Positions 1 to 8,928 of a DNA stretch of 64,000 nucleotides are shown here, in pieces. Where the stretch lies: positions 186,001 to 250,000 of the forward strand of contig NZ_JAJTTH010000001.1 in NCBI RefSeq assembly GCF_021341665.1. Direction: 5' to 3'. Position numbers and translations under genes: made by a program. The notes below the pieces were generated by a model, which saw only the letters and a program-made list of their open reading frames with translations, was not told the DNA's origin and searched no databases. Position 1 is the first letter of the stretch. Each line of letters begins with the position of its first letter. Source of the DNA: Pseudomonas sp. Au-Pse12 (lineage in GTDB: Bacteria; Pseudomonadota; Gammaproteobacteria; Pseudomonadales; Pseudomonadaceae).

Positions 1-424
1 GGGCTTCAACCTGTTCGAGGGCGGGCAACTGGCGGCGACCTTGCAGCGTATCCAGGGCTTGGCGCCGCAGGCGCGCGACGCGGCGCAGAACGTTGCCGCG
101 CTGGTCCGGGCCAGCGCCCTGGATGTGGCCGGGCGCCAGCCCTATCAGTTGCTGGCGGTGGAAATCGACGGCCTGCGCGACGGGCGTGAACAGCATGACT
201 GCGCCTGGCTGCGGGCGGCGGACGGTTCTCGCCTGACCGGCAGCGTCGCGGCGTTTTGCGCGCTGCACTGGGCGCAACTGCCCGAGGGGCTGCACTACGC
301 GGCCCAGGTGCTGGACGCGGCGGCGTGCCTGGAACAGCTGCAGCGCTGGCTGCCGGAAACTCGGGTGCAGTTGCCCGGTTGCACCGGCGTGGCGCTGGCC
401 GAGGCCGAGGAGGGCGTGCTGTGA
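1..424 (+). CDS. pchK: PchK-like thiazolinyl imide reductase, C-terminal part
   Basis: Open from the first base (frame beginning at base 2) to a TGA at 422-424, so only about 140 C-terminal residues are present. The translation (GFNLFEGGQLAATLQRIQG... HYAAQVLDAAACLEQL...) is compatible with the C-terminus of the Irp3/PchG/PchK reductases, which reduce a thiazoline ring during pyochelin-type siderophore assembly in the cytoplasm. The call rests mainly on order: the next three genes are pchC, pchB and pchA, and the enantio-pyochelin operon of P. protegens has the order pchDHIEFKCBA. The stop codon overlaps the GTG start of pchC, which indicates translational coupling. The N-terminal NAD(P)-binding half lies outside the window. 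Confidence 0.75.
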   Translation, partial: GFNLFEGGQLAATLQRIQGLAPQARDAAQNVAALVRASALDVAGRQPYQLLAVEIDGLRDGREQHDCAWLRAADGSRLTGSVAAFCALHWAQLPEGLHYAAQVLDAAACLEQLQRWLPETRVQLPGCTGVALAEAEEGVL

Positions 425-1200
425 GAAAGGCTCCCAGTGCCTGGCTGCGGCGTTACCCGCAGCCACAACCGCCGCGTTGCCGTCTGGTGTGCCTGCCGCA
501 TGCCGGTGGCAGCGCGAGCTTTTTCAATGGCTGGCGCAACTCGTTGCCGGCGGATGTCGAGCTGATCAGCGTGCAGTACCCGGGGCGCGAAGAGCGCCTG
601 GGCGAACACTGGCCCGGCAGCCTGGAATGGATGGCGGGCAACATCACCCGGGCCTTGTCGGACCTGGTGGACCGGCCCCTGGTGCTGTTCGGCCACAGCC
701 TGGGCGCGGCCCTGGCCTATGAGGTGGCGGCGCGCCTGCAACAGCAGGGTTCGGCGCCGCAGCGGCTGATCGTCTCCGCGCACCCGGCGCCCCATCGCCA
801 GCGCGGCGGCGAACTGCACCTGGGCCCGGACGAGGACCTGCTGGCGGATGTCCGGCGCTTGTCGGACGGTGCGCCATCGCCGCTGGACGACCCGGCGCTG
901 CGCGAGCTGTACCTGCCGGCGCTGCGCAACGATTACCGGCTGATCGAGAGTTACCGCGGTGCCATCGGCCGCACCCTGGACCTGCCCCTGAGCGTGTGCC
1001 TGGGCACCCGGGACACCGAGGTGGACCAGGACGAAGCCTATGCCTGGGCCGAGGTCAGCGCCCAGGTCACCGATTTCCAGGCCTTCCCCGGTGGGCACTT
1101 CTACCTGCGCGAGCAACAGGCCGAGCTGCTGCGCCACCTGACCCGGCTGCTGGCGGGCCATGGCGAGCAGCCGTGGCAGTGCTGGCCTTCGACCCCATGA
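421..1200 (+). CDS. pchC: PchC type II thioesterase
   Basis: This is a 259-residue alpha/beta-hydrolase thioesterase of the GrsT/PchC type, which removes wrongly loaded or stalled acyl groups from siderophore NRPS carrier domains. The nucleophile elbow GHSLG (Ser about residue 93), the early LPHAGGSASFF motif and the C-terminal PGGHFYL histidine are all visible. The GTG start at 421 overlaps the pchK stop; the longer in-frame extension upstream is low-complexity shadow of pchK. Its TGA (1198-1200) overlaps an ATG at 1197, so the operon is tightly packed. It is expected to be iron-repressed with the rest of the operon, although that promoter lies outside the window. Confidence 0.9.
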   Translation: MRKAPSAWLRRYPQPQPPRCRLVCLPHAGGSASFFNGWRNSLPADVELISVQYPGREERLGEHWPGSLEWMAGNITRALSDLVDRPLVLFGHSLGAALAYEVAARLQQQGSAPQRLIVSAHPAPHRQRGGELHLGPDEDLLADVRRLSDGAPSPLDDPALRELYLPALRNDYRLIESYRGAIGRTLDLPLSVCLGTRDTEVDQDEAYAWAEVSAQVTDFQAFPGGHFYLREQQAELLRHLTRLLAGHGEQPWQCWPSTP

Positions 1201-1223
1201 ACCTTTCTTTGGTAGACCTCGAC

Positions 1224-1547
1224 ATGAAGACCCCCGAGCAGTGCAGCGGCCTGGACGATGTCCGCTGCGGTATCGACGCCATGGACCGGCAGATCATCCA
1301 GGCCCTGGGCCGGCGCCTGGCCTACGTCAAGGCGGCGGCGCAGTTCAAGCCGACCGAGGACAGCATCGCCGCCCCGGAACGGGTCGCGGCGATGCTCCCG
1401 CAACGCCGGCAATGGGCCGAAGAGGCGGGCCTGGACCCGATGTTCGTGGTGCCGCTGTTGGCCCAGATCATCCACTGGAACATTGCCCAGCAAGTGCGCC
1501 ACTGGCGCCGCCAGCACGGGCTGGATCAAGGAGCTCAAGATGAATGA
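1224..1547 (+). CDS. pchB: PchB isochorismate pyruvate lyase
   Basis: A 107-residue AroQ-fold chorismate-mutase-like enzyme that splits isochorismate into salicylate and pyruvate, the second step of salicylate supply for (enantio-)pyochelin. The residues known from P. aeruginosa PchB fall at matching positions when numbered from this ATG: Arg14, Arg31, Lys42 and Gln90. That numbering is the main reason for choosing 1224 over the in-frame ATG at 1197, which overlaps the pchC stop and would add MNLSLVDLD. The 3' end overlaps pchA: the pchA ATG (1540) lies before the pchB TGA (1545-1547). Confidence 0.95.
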   Translation: MKTPEQCSGLDDVRCGIDAMDRQIIQALGRRLAYVKAAAQFKPTEDSIAAPERVAAMLPQRRQWAEEAGLDPMFVVPLLAQIIHWNIAQQVRHWRRQHGLDQGAQDE

Positions 1548-2973
1548 ATCGTGCCTGTCCGGGCTGACCCGGGCTCTGCGCAAGGGCGAATCCCTGGCCC
1601 GGCATCGGGGCCGCGCGGTGCTGGTGGTGTACAGCCTGGCCGCCGAGCGCCTGGAACCGCTGCGGCTGTTTGCCGCCAACCGCCAGGTGTTCGGCCAGAG
1701 CCTGTTCTGGTCCAGCGACCAAGGCGCCCTGGCCCTGGCCGGGTTCGGCTGTACCGAGGAAATCAGCCCGCCGGCCGCCGAGCGTTTCAGCGCCAGCACC
1801 CAGGCCTGGCGCCAGCTGCTGGCGCAGGCCCATCAGGTCGGGCCCAAGCGGGCCTGCCTGTGCGGCGGTTTCGCCTTCGACCCCCAGGGCCCGCGCAGTG
1901 CCCAGTGGCAGTCGTTTGCCACCACGTCCCTGGTACTGCCGCGGATTCTGCTGCTGCGCGAAGGCGAGCAACAGCACTGGCTGTTCAGCCTGTGGGTCGA
2001 GCCCGGTGCCGATGTGGCCCATTGCGCCAGTGCCCTGGAAGCCGAATGGAGCCTGTTGCAGGCGCGCTATCACCACGCCCCGGCGGCGCAGCTGCCCGCC
2101 GGGATCCAGGCCGAGGCAGCCCCCCTGGCCGCCGAGCGCTGGCAGGACTGCGTGGCCCGGGCGATTGCGCGAATCCAGGAGGGTGAACTGAGCAAAGTGG
2201 TGCTGGCCCGGGAAGCCTGCCTGCAGGCGACCGGCAACATCCCCTGCGGCCCCTTGCTGGAGAACCTCCGGCAGGCCTATCCCCAGGCCTTCCTGTTCGC
2301 CTTCAGCCGTGGCGACAGCTGCTTCCTCGGGGCCACGCCGGAGCGTCTGGTGCGCTTGGCCCGCGGCACCCTCAACACCGTGGCCCTGGCCGGCACCTGC
2401 GCCCGCGGCGCGCACGAACAGCAGGACGCGGAACTGGGCCAGGCCCTGATGGACAGCGCCAAGGACCGCCACGAACACGCCCTGGTGGTGCAGACCCTGC
2501 GCGAGTCGCTGCAACCCTACTGCGCCATGCTGGAAATTCCGCCGCAGCCGCAGCTGCACCGCCTGGCTCACGTCCAGCACCTGCTGACCCCGGTGCTGGG
2601 CCGCCTGCGGCCCCAGGTCGACCTGCTGCAACTGGTGCAGGCCCTGCACCCGACCCCGGCGGTGGGCGGTTTGCCGCGGGACAAGGCGCTGGGCTACATC
2701 CGCGAGCACGAGCAACTGGACCGTGGCTGGTACGCCGCCCCGGTGGGCTGGCTGAACGCCGAGGGCGATGGCGAGTTTGCCGTGGCCCTGCGTTCGGCCC
2801 TGATTCGCGGCAACCAGGCGCACCTGTTCGCCGGCTGCGGCATCGTCGGCGAGTCGGACCCACAGAGCGAGTACCAGGAAACCTGCCTGAAGCTGCGCAC
2901 CATTAGCGAGGCGCTGCGCCCGCCAGCGGCCTCGCCGAGCGTGGCCGTGAACGGCGGACAGAGCGCCTTGTAG
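1540..2973 (+). CDS. pchA: PchA isochorismate synthase
   Basis: A 477-residue member of the chorismate-utilising MST family, converting chorismate to isochorismate for PchB. Family signatures include EGELSKVVLAREA, FLGATPERLVRL, TPAVGGLPRDKA and the C-terminal Mg-binding region GESDPQSEYQETCLKLRTI. The start at 1540 overlaps pchB by 8 nt; in-frame sequence upstream is shadow of pchB. It is the last gene of the operon. Its TAG stop (2971-2973) is formed by the first bases of a REP palindrome (GTAGCCGCTGCC...), so the REP begins inside the coding sequence. Confidence 0.95.
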   Translation: MNESCLSGLTRALRKGESLARHRGRAVLVVYSLAAERLEPLRLFAANRQVFGQSLFWSSDQGALALAGFGCTEEISPPAAERFSASTQAWRQLLAQAHQVGPKRACLCGGFAFDPQGPRSAQWQSFATTSLVLPRILLLREGEQQHWLFSLWVEPGADVAHCASALEAEWSLLQARYHHAPAAQLPAGIQAEAAPLAAERWQDCVARAIARIQEGELSKVVLAREACLQATGNIPCGPLLENLRQAYPQAFLFAFSRGDSCFLGATPERLVRLARGTLNTVALAGTCARGAHEQQDAELGQALMDSAKDRHEHALVVQTLRESLQPYCAMLEIPPQPQLHRLAHVQHLLTPVLGRLRPQVDLLQLVQALHPTPAVGGLPRDKALGYIREHEQLDRGWYAAPVGWLNAEGDGEFAVALRSALIRGNQAHLFAGCGIVGESDPQSEYQETCLKLRTISEALRPPAASPSVAVNGGQSAL

Positions 2974-3073
2974 CCGCTGCCGAAGGCTGCGAACGAGCCG
3001 CAGGTGTGCAGCGATCCAGAGGGCGCCGAGGCCCCTTCGGTGCCGTGCGCAGCCTGCGGCGACGGCGGCAGGG
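2970..3073. repeat. REP/REPIN element, GTAGCCGCTGCCG family
   Basis: Bases 2970-2994 (GTAGCCGCTGCCGAAGG...) are the exact reverse complement of 9960-9984 and differ at one base from 32148-32172, so this is a dispersed repeat. A degenerate inverted partner (GCGCAGCCTGCGGCGACGG) lies near 3048-3073, which gives a REPIN-like doublet. Its left end supplies the pchA stop codon, and it may also help end pch transcription. Confidence 0.8.
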
Positions 3074-3165
3074 AGCGGTTTCGGGCGAAGACTATGTGAT
3101 TGGAAAAACGCCGGCGTGGTCGTATCTTTGCGCCTCCCTTCATTCGACCACCCTGGCGAGCCCCC

Positions 3166-3636
3166 ATGAAATCCGACGCGTTGACTGACACCTTGCTCAA
3201 GCTCGAAAACGCGTTCAACGACTCGGGCGAGGACGCTGTGCGGCGCATCGACGCCTGCATCGCCGAGGTGGCCCAGTTGGCCGATCCGGCCAGCATCGGC
3301 CCGCTGTTGTCATTGCTGGACGACGAGGCCGAATACGACGTTGTGATGTACTCGCTGATCCACGCCGCAGAGCATTTCGATGATCCGGTGTACGTGCCGG
3401 CGTTGCTGGCAGCGCTTCCCGGCTTGCTGGAAAACAGCCCGAGGTGGGCGCAGATTCTCTTCACCCGGGTGCTCAACAGTGAGCCCGCGCGGCTGGAGAT
3501 GGTCCGTGCCTTGCGCGAGGCCGCAGCGGGGGTCAAGGCTGCGGCGCTGGAGTTGGCCAATTCGATCAATCAGCAGTCTCCGGCATTCCTGGCCAAGACG
3601 ATGGTCATCCTGGTGGCGGCTCAGCCGGCTGCGTGA
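3166..3636 (+). CDS. HEAT-like / Imm30-type small protein
   Basis: A 156-residue, mostly helical, acidic protein with no signal peptide. The pattern (PASIGPLLSLLDDEAEYDVVMYSLIHAAEHFDDPVYVPALLAALPGLLENSPRW) resembles short HEAT-like repeats and the Imm30-type immunity proteins that occur near polymorphic toxins. No toxin gene is visible next to it, so an immunity role is only a family-based suggestion. ATG 3166 is used because it follows a plausible leader; the upstream extension has no such context. It stands alone between the REPIN after pchA and a convergent hydrolase gene. Confidence 0.6.
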   Translation: MKSDALTDTLLKLENAFNDSGEDAVRRIDACIAEVAQLADPASIGPLLSLLDDEAEYDVVMYSLIHAAEHFDDPVYVPALLAALPGLLENSPRWAQILFTRVLNSEPARLEMVRALREAAAGVKAAALELANSINQQSPAFLAKTMVILVAAQPAA

Positions 3637-3672
3637 GTCAGCTTCTGCACAAGCCTGCTTTTATGCGCTGGG

Positions 3673-4614
3673 TCAGCCGGTAGGAACGGCGCTGGCCGTC
3701 GGGCCGGCGATGCTGGAGGCCGGCTTGGCCCGCAGCAGGGCGTTGATGGCCTGGCCGTAGCCCTTGCCCGCCAGACTCATGCTGTTGTTGTGGGTGCCGC
3801 CGGGCACCAGCAGCAGTGTTTTCGGTTCCAGCGCGACCTTGAACAGTTCCTTGCTCAGGCGCGGCGGTACGTAGTCGTCTTTCAGACCGTGCACCACCAG
3901 CAGTGGCATGCCGATGTCGCGGATCTTGTCGACGGAGTCGAACTTCTGCGACAGCACCCAGCGCACTGGCAGCGAGGTCTTGGTCACCGCCGCGGCGGCA
4001 TCGGCCAGGGTGGTGAAGGTGGATTCGACGATCAGCCCGCGGGCGGCAATCGGCGTTTTCTCGGCGGCGGCCGTGCGCCCCAGTTCGGCGGCCAGGTCGA
4101 TGGCCACGGCGCCGCCCAGGGAGTGGCCGTAGATCAGGCGTTTGCTGGCGTTGGGCTGCAGCACCTCGAGCCGTTCCCAGGCGATGCGCGCGTCTTCATA
4201 CACGCTGCTTTCCGAGGGCAGGTCGCCGTGGCTCTGGCCGAAGCCGCGGTAGTCGATGGCCAGCACCGAGTAGCCCAGGGCGTGCAGTTGCTCGATGCGA
4301 AACAGCTGGCCGGTAAGGTTCCAGCGCACCCCGTGCAGGTAGAGGATCGCCGGGGCGTCGGCGCGCGTGGCCGGCCACCACCAGGCGTGGAGGTTCTGCC
4401 CGGCCTTGAAGCTTTTCGGCTTGAGTTCCAGTTCCTGCACCGTGCTCGGCAGGCCGCGATACCAGCCGGCGGTGCCCGGCTCGATGCGAAACACCAGCTG
4501 GCGTTCCTGGTGTTCGAGCACCGCGCAGCTCACCGGCAGGCCGCCGACCAGCGCGGCCAGGCACAGCAGGGAAAACCAGCGACGGCGCAGGCGCTGGGAC
4601 AGGGTTGGGGACAT
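3673..4614 (-). CDS. Alpha/beta hydrolase, probable envelope-anchored
   Basis: A 313-residue serine hydrolase. An N-terminal basic stretch (RLRRRWFSLL) is followed by a hydrophobic segment and a possible lipobox (LPVSC), suggesting export and lipid anchoring. The core shows the oxyanion region YLHGVRWN, the nucleophile elbow GHSLGGAVA, the acid strand LLVVHGLKDDYVP and the catalytic His in PGGTHNNS. This is the family of BAAT/YqkD/FrsA-like hydrolases of unknown substrate. The start at 4614 (MSPTLSQ) was chosen because it places the signal segment at the N-terminus; an in-frame ATG at 4713 would add 33 residues without signal character. Confidence 0.8.
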   Translation of the reverse strand: MSPTLSQRLRRRWFSLLCLAALVGGLPVSCAVLEHQERQLVFRIEPGTAGWYRGLPSTVQELELKPKSFKAGQNLHAWWWPATRADAPAILYLHGVRWNLTGQLFRIEQLHALGYSVLAIDYRGFGQSHGDLPSESSVYEDARIAWERLEVLQPNASKRLIYGHSLGGAVAIDLAAELGRTAAAEKTPIAARGLIVESTFTTLADAAAAVTKTSLPVRWVLSQKFDSVDKIRDIGMPLLVVHGLKDDYVPPRLSKELFKVALEPKTLLLVPGGTHNNSMSLAGKGYGQAINALLRAKPASSIAGPTASAVPTG

Positions 4615-4782
4615 GGAAGGCTTCACCACGGAACAGTCGACAGGGCGTTTTAGCAGATGTGTCGGGATGGCTGTAGCACTTTCGGCGCAGCGGTCTGCGG
4701 CAAGGGTTAGCAAATGCTACGCAGCACCGCGGCCAGCGCCGTGACCGCCCGCTGCGGGGCGGGCCACGACGTGGGCGGGGCG

Positions 4783-7197
4783 CTAGAAGTTCCAGCGGGT
4801 GCTGACCATCAGGTTCCGCGGGTCGCCGTAGTACGACGAGTTGTAGAAACCGATGTTGGTGAAGTACTTCTTGTCGAACAGGTTATTGACGTTGAGGGTG
4901 GCCGAGACGTTCTCGCTGATCTGGTAGCGGGCCATCAGGTCCACCAGCCAGTAAGGGTCCTGGGCGAATTTTTCCTCGGTCTTCTTGACCCGGTTGTTCA
5001 GCACTTGCCAGCCTTCACCCTGCCAGCGCGCGCCGCCGCCCAGCGTCAGTTTGTCCAGGCTGCCGCCGAGCTTGTAGCTGGTGTAGAAGCTCAGTTGGTC
5101 CTCGGGCTCCCAGGTCGAGACCTTTTGCCCGTTCTGATCACGACTGACCTTGTGGGTGTAGCCGGCCTGCAACTGCCAGCCGGGAGCGAGCTCTCCGGAG
5201 ATTTCCGCTTCAACGCCCTTGGTCTTGGAGGTAATGCCTTTGTAGGCGTAGCCAATTTCCGGGTTGGTCGGGTTGCCGTTGTAGAAGTGGTTCGCTTCAG
5301 CGCGGTTCTCTTCATGAACCTCGAAATAGGCCAGGCTGGAGTTCAGCCGACCGTCGAAAAATTCGCCCTTGAGGCCGATTTCATAGTTGGTGCCTTCATT
5401 CGGCTCAAGCATCTTGTTGCTGCTATCGCGGTATGCGGTCTGCGGCAGATAGATTGCGGTATAGCTGGCATAGGCCGAGAAGTGATCGTTGAGGTCGTAG
5501 ATCAGGCCGGCGTAGGGGATGACTTTTCCAGTGTCCTTGGTGTCACTGGTGCCCGTGACTTGGTAGTTGGCAATCCGCGTTCCCAGCAGCAACGACAGGT
5601 CGTCAGCCAGGCTGAAGCGGCCGGTGATGTAGGTGCCGGTCTGCCGGGTGATTTCATCGTTGTTGTAGCCGGCCTCGCCCCAGTCCGGCTCCCGGCTATC
5701 GCCGTCCCACTGATACAGCTCGTAGCTGTTGTCGAAGTAGGTGGGGTTGAAATAGTCCTTGCCCTGCCAGCGCGAGCGGGAGGCATTCATTCCGAGCACG
5801 ATCTGGTGTTCGCGGCCCAGGAGGTCGAATGGGCCGCTGACGTAGGCGTCCAGGGTATCGCTGGTAGTGTTTCCGGTGAATTTGTTGGCGTAGATCGAAC
5901 CGGTGGTCGTGGTCTCGGGGTTTATCGAGCCCAGGGGGGCGTTGTAGCCATTGAGTTGGTGATTGAGCTGTCCCTTGGCGATCCAGCCATTGTCGAAACT
6001 GTGTTCCAGGGTGGCGAACAGAGTACGGGTGTACTGTTCCCAACGGCTCCATCTGGCCCCGTTGTTGTAGGCGCGCGGCAGGTCCAGGGGGTTGCCGGAC
6101 GAGTCGTAGATCGGGCGGCTGCCGGACCAGCCCGAGCCCTTGGGGTCGTTGTTCTGGTAGTCGGCGCCCACACTGAGCAGGGTGTCGGGCGACAGGTCGA
6201 ATTCCAGGATGCCGTAATAGACCCCGGTCTTGCGCTGGTAATGTTCCATGAACGAGTGTTTGTCCTGATAAGCCGCAACGGCGCGGCCACGCACGTTGCC
6301 GGTTTCGCTCAGGGGGCCGCTGAGGTCTATTTCCGAGCGGTAGTTATCCCAGGAACCGGCACCCAGATCGATATGCCCCTTGAACTGCGTCGTCGGTTTC
6401 TTGCGAATCAGGTTGATGGTGCCGCCCGGGCCGCCGGCCCCGGTCAGCAGGCCGGTGGCGCCCTTGAGCACCTCGACACGGTCATAGATGGCCATATCGG
6501 TGAGGGTCTGCCCGGCCGAGTAGGCGGCGTTGCGTGTGGTGGGAATGCCGTCGTACTGGAAGTTCTGGATGGAGAAACCGCGAGAGTAGTAGTTGGTTCG
6601 CTCACTGTCGTAGGTCGATACGGTAATGCCGGGTGTGTGGCGCATGACGTCGTCGATGGCGTTCAGGCCGAAGTCGTCCATCACCTGGCGGGTCACCACC
6701 GAGATCGACTGCGGGGTTTCCCGCGGGGTCAGCACCAGCCGGGTGGCGGTGGCGATGGTGCCCGGGGTATAGGAACCGCTGCCTTCGGTAACGCTGCCCA
6801 ACTGGTTGGCGCTGACCGTGGTCGCCCCCAGTTCGAGCCGTTCGCCGCTGCTGGCCTGGACCACCCGATAGCCCGCGCCCTCGGCCACGGCGTGCAAGCC
6901 CAGAGGGTTGAGCAGGCGCTGCAGGCCTTCATCCACGCTGAAGCGGCCATTGAGGCCGGTGCTGCGCTTGCCGGCGCTGAGGCTGGCATCGACGGCGACC
7001 ATGGCCCCGGATTGCTGGCCGAAGGCGCCCAGCACCTGGTCCAGGTTGCCCGGGGCGATGGCGTAGTCGCGCTGCTGGCGGTCAGTGGCTGCGGCGCCGG
7101 GTTCGGCGGCCAGCAGCGGCAGGCTGGTGCTGGCAATGGACAGGCCGATGAACACCGGGCGCAAGGCCGCGGCAAGGGGCGTAAGGCGAATGTGCAT
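4783..7197 (-). CDS. TonB-dependent siderophore receptor with STN signalling domain
   Basis: An 804-residue outer-membrane receptor. The order is signal peptide (about 1-31, ending LLAA), STN/secretin-TonB domain (DYAIAPGNLDQVLGAFGQQSG onward, about 43-115), plug (TATRLVLTPRETPQSISVVTRQ; EVLKGATGLLTGAGGPGGTINL, about 150-290) and beta-barrel ending in the aromatic STRWNF. The STN domain marks it as a transducing receptor of the FpvA/FecA/FoxA type, which contacts a FecR-like anti-sigma factor; those partners are the next two genes upstream. The ligand cannot be told from sequence. Proximity to the pch genes does not make it the enantio-pyochelin receptor, because that import is regulated by PchR rather than by surface signalling. 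Confidence 0.93.
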   Translation of the reverse strand: MHIRLTPLAAALRPVFIGLSIASTSLPLLAAEPGAAATDRQQRDYAIAPGNLDQVLGAFGQQSGAMVAVDASLSAGKRSTGLNGRFSVDEGLQRLLNPLGLHAVAEGAGYRVVQASSGERLELGATTVSANQLGSVTEGSGSYTPGTIATATRLVLTPRETPQSISVVTRQVMDDFGLNAIDDVMRHTPGITVSTYDSERTNYYSRGFSIQNFQYDGIPTTRNAAYSAGQTLTDMAIYDRVEVLKGATGLLTGAGGPGGTINLIRKKPTTQFKGHIDLGAGSWDNYRSEIDLSGPLSETGNVRGRAVAAYQDKHSFMEHYQRKTGVYYGILEFDLSPDTLLSVGADYQNNDPKGSGWSGSRPIYDSSGNPLDLPRAYNNGARWSRWEQYTRTLFATLEHSFDNGWIAKGQLNHQLNGYNAPLGSINPETTTTGSIYANKFTGNTTSDTLDAYVSGPFDLLGREHQIVLGMNASRSRWQGKDYFNPTYFDNSYELYQWDGDSREPDWGEAGYNNDEITRQTGTYITGRFSLADDLSLLLGTRIANYQVTGTSDTKDTGKVIPYAGLIYDLNDHFSAYASYTAIYLPQTAYRDSSNKMLEPNEGTNYEIGLKGEFFDGRLNSSLAYFEVHEENRAEANHFYNGNPTNPEIGYAYKGITSKTKGVEAEISGELAPGWQLQAGYTHKVSRDQNGQKVSTWEPEDQLSFYTSYKLGGSLDKLTLGGGARWQGEGWQVLNNRVKKTEEKFAQDPYWLVDLMARYQISENVSATLNVNNLFDKKYFTNIGFYNSSYYGDPRNLMVSTRWNF

Positions 7198-7313
7198 AAG
7201 GGAAATCCGTGGGTTGAGAAGGGTTGGCGCTGAGCTGTTTTCCAGCTTCTTCCCTGGTCTTGATGCACGAGATTGAAAAAACTGCCGCCGCGTCGGAAAA
7301 AAAACGGAAAAAA

Positions 7314-8297
7314 TCAGCTGGCCTCCACGGTGGCCCAGTAACCCATCACCCGCCGGATGCGAATCGGCAGGGTCTTGGCCAGCAGGTCGAGGCTGGCGTC
7401 CGGCTGGTCCAGGGAGAACGAGCCGGAGACGCGCAACCCGGCGACCTCGGCGGCGCAGCGCAGGAGGCCCGGGCGATAGCGGTCGAGCTCGGCGATCACC
7501 TCGCCCAGGGGCTGGCGCTCGGCGATCAGCAGGCCCTGGGTCCAGGCGCTGGCGGTGGCAGGCACCGTGGTCAGGGCGCCGATCCGCTGCTGGCTGATTT
7601 CCACTTGCTGGCCCGCGCCCAGGCTCAGCGCGGGGTGCTGGGCGTTACTGAGCGAGCCGCTGCCGGCGAGCACCTGCGCCCGGGTGCCGTGGCTGCCCGG
7701 CCAGCCGACGCTGAGGATCAGTTGCGACTGGGGCGCCAGCAGTATCCACGCATCGGCGGTGACGATCCGCAGCGGCGCGGCGTTGCCCAGGGTCAACAGC
7801 AGGCGGCCAGTGTTGAGCCGCAGTTGCAGGCCCAGGGGGCTGTGCTGCTGATCGAGGCTGGTGCGGGTGTCCAGTTGCAGGCTGGCGCCCGTGGCCAGTT
7901 GCAGTTGGCGGCGCTCGCCGGTGCTGGTGTGGTAGTCGCTGAACAGCTGCGGCAACAGCAGCCGTTCACGCACGCTCCAGCTGCTGGCGGCCACCACGCC
8001 GAGGCCGACGATGCCCTTGAGCAGGGTGCGCCGCCCGGGGTGGCTGCGGGCCTGCAGCAGCTGCCGGGCACGGGGCGCGGGCAGGCTGCGGGTGCTGTCG
8101 CGCAGGTCCTGGCCGATGCCGACCAGGCGTTGCCAGGCCAGTTCGTGCTGCCGCTCGGCCCGGCGCCAGGCCAGGCAGGCGGCCTGCTGCTCGGGGCTGC
8201 TGATGCCCGATTGCAGCAACACCAGCCACTCCAGGGCCTGGTCCAGGACCCGCTGTTCCACGGCGCCCTGATCGTCCACCGGCTGGAAGGCGTTCAT
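7314..8297 (-). CDS. FecR-family anti-sigma factor
   Basis: A 327-residue protein. The N-terminal cytoplasmic DUF4880 part (QALEWLVLLQSGISSPEQQAACLAWRRAERQHELAWQR) is typical of FecR-like proteins, then comes one membrane segment with a preceding Arg pair (RRTLLKGIVGLGVVAASSW, about 90-108), then a periplasmic FecR domain (TSTGERRQLQLATGASLQLDTRTSL) and a C-terminal STN-like part. It would hold the sigma factor next door until the ligand-loaded receptor signals. The ATG at 8297 overlaps the sigma gene TGA (8294-8296), so the two are coupled. The receptor gene starts 117 nt downstream, so the set is sigma-antisigma-receptor. Confidence 0.92.
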   Translation of the reverse strand: MNAFQPVDDQGAVEQRVLDQALEWLVLLQSGISSPEQQAACLAWRRAERQHELAWQRLVGIGQDLRDSTRSLPAPRARQLLQARSHPGRRTLLKGIVGLGVVAASSWSVRERLLLPQLFSDYHTSTGERRQLQLATGASLQLDTRTSLDQQHSPLGLQLRLNTGRLLLTLGNAAPLRIVTADAWILLAPQSQLILSVGWPGSHGTRAQVLAGSGSLSNAQHPALSLGAGQQVEISQQRIGALTTVPATASAWTQGLLIAERQPLGEVIAELDRYRPGLLRCAAEVAGLRVSGSFSLDQPDASLDLLAKTLPIRIRRVMGYWATVEAS

Positions 8298-8803
8298 CCC
8301 TGGTACACCGCCGCGTAGCAATGGCGGTAGGCCTTGAGCATGGCTTTCTGCACCACGTTGACCGAGAGCTGCAGGCGCTCGGCAATCTGCGGGTAGGTCA
8401 GGCCTTCGAGCTGGGACAGCAAGAACACTTCGCGTACCCGGGCGCCCAGGCCATCCAGTACCTGGCCCACGGCGTCCAGGGCTTCGAGCACCAGCAGGCG
8501 GGTTTCCGGCGAAGGCTGGTGCTGTGGCTCCAGCTGCGCCAGGGATTCCAGGTAGGCGCGTTCCAGGGCCTGACGGCGGAAATACTGGCCGCACAGGCGG
8601 CTGGCCACGGTATTGAGGTAGGCCCGGGGTTCACGCAACAGCGGCAGTTGCTCGCTGCGCAGAATGCGCAGGAAGGTGTCTTGCGCCAGGTCCAGGGCCT
8701 GGTCCTGGTTGCCGAGCTTGCGCCGCAGCAACTGCACCACCCAGTTGTGATGCTGGACGTAGAGCTCGCCCACGGCGTGCTGTAGCGAAGAATTGGGCAC
8801 CAT
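8294..8803 (-). CDS. ECF sigma factor, FecI/iron-starvation type
   Basis: A 169-residue sigma-70 family protein. Region 2 is seen in LYVQHHNWVVQLLRRKLGNQDQALDLAQDTFLRIL and region 4 in EVFLLSQLEGLTYPQIAERLQLSVNVVQKAMLKAYRHC. It is expected to direct RNA polymerase to the receptor gene at 7197 when the receptor binds its siderophore. A Fur-box-like palindrome lies 45-60 nt upstream (8849-8863), consistent with iron repression. The ATG at 8803 is the natural start; nothing before it resembles the family. Confidence 0.93.
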   Translation of the reverse strand: MVPNSSLQHAVGELYVQHHNWVVQLLRRKLGNQDQALDLAQDTFLRILRSEQLPLLREPRAYLNTVASRLCGQYFRRQALERAYLESLAQLEPQHQPSPETRLLVLEALDAVGQVLDGLGARVREVFLLSQLEGLTYPQIAERLQLSVNVVQKAMLKAYRHCYAAVYQG

Positions 8804-8848
8804 CGATAGGGGTTCCGGGACCGAGGCGGGCGAAAAGGGCGTTTATGG

Positions 8849-8863
8849 TAATGCTTCTCATTA
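8849..8863 (-). promoter_or_regulatory. Candidate Fur box
   Basis: TAATG-cttct-CATTA is a perfect 5-bp inverted repeat resembling the core of the Fur consensus (GATAATGATAATCATTATC). It lies upstream of the ECF sigma gene, which belongs to a class normally repressed by Fur. It has not been scored against a matrix. Confidence 0.55.
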
Positions 8864-8928
8864 GTGCGTGCTCGAGTTTTTATCGCTGCCGACCAAGGCC
8901 TGAGTACATCGGGCTTGTCGGCTATATG

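Noticed and set aside
4714-7233. Very long plus-strand open frame of 839 codons opposite the TonB receptor gene
   Set aside because: It is a shadow: the minus-strand frame encodes a complete receptor with signal peptide, plug and barrel motifs; the plus frame has repetitive V/G/A-rich sequence and no family.
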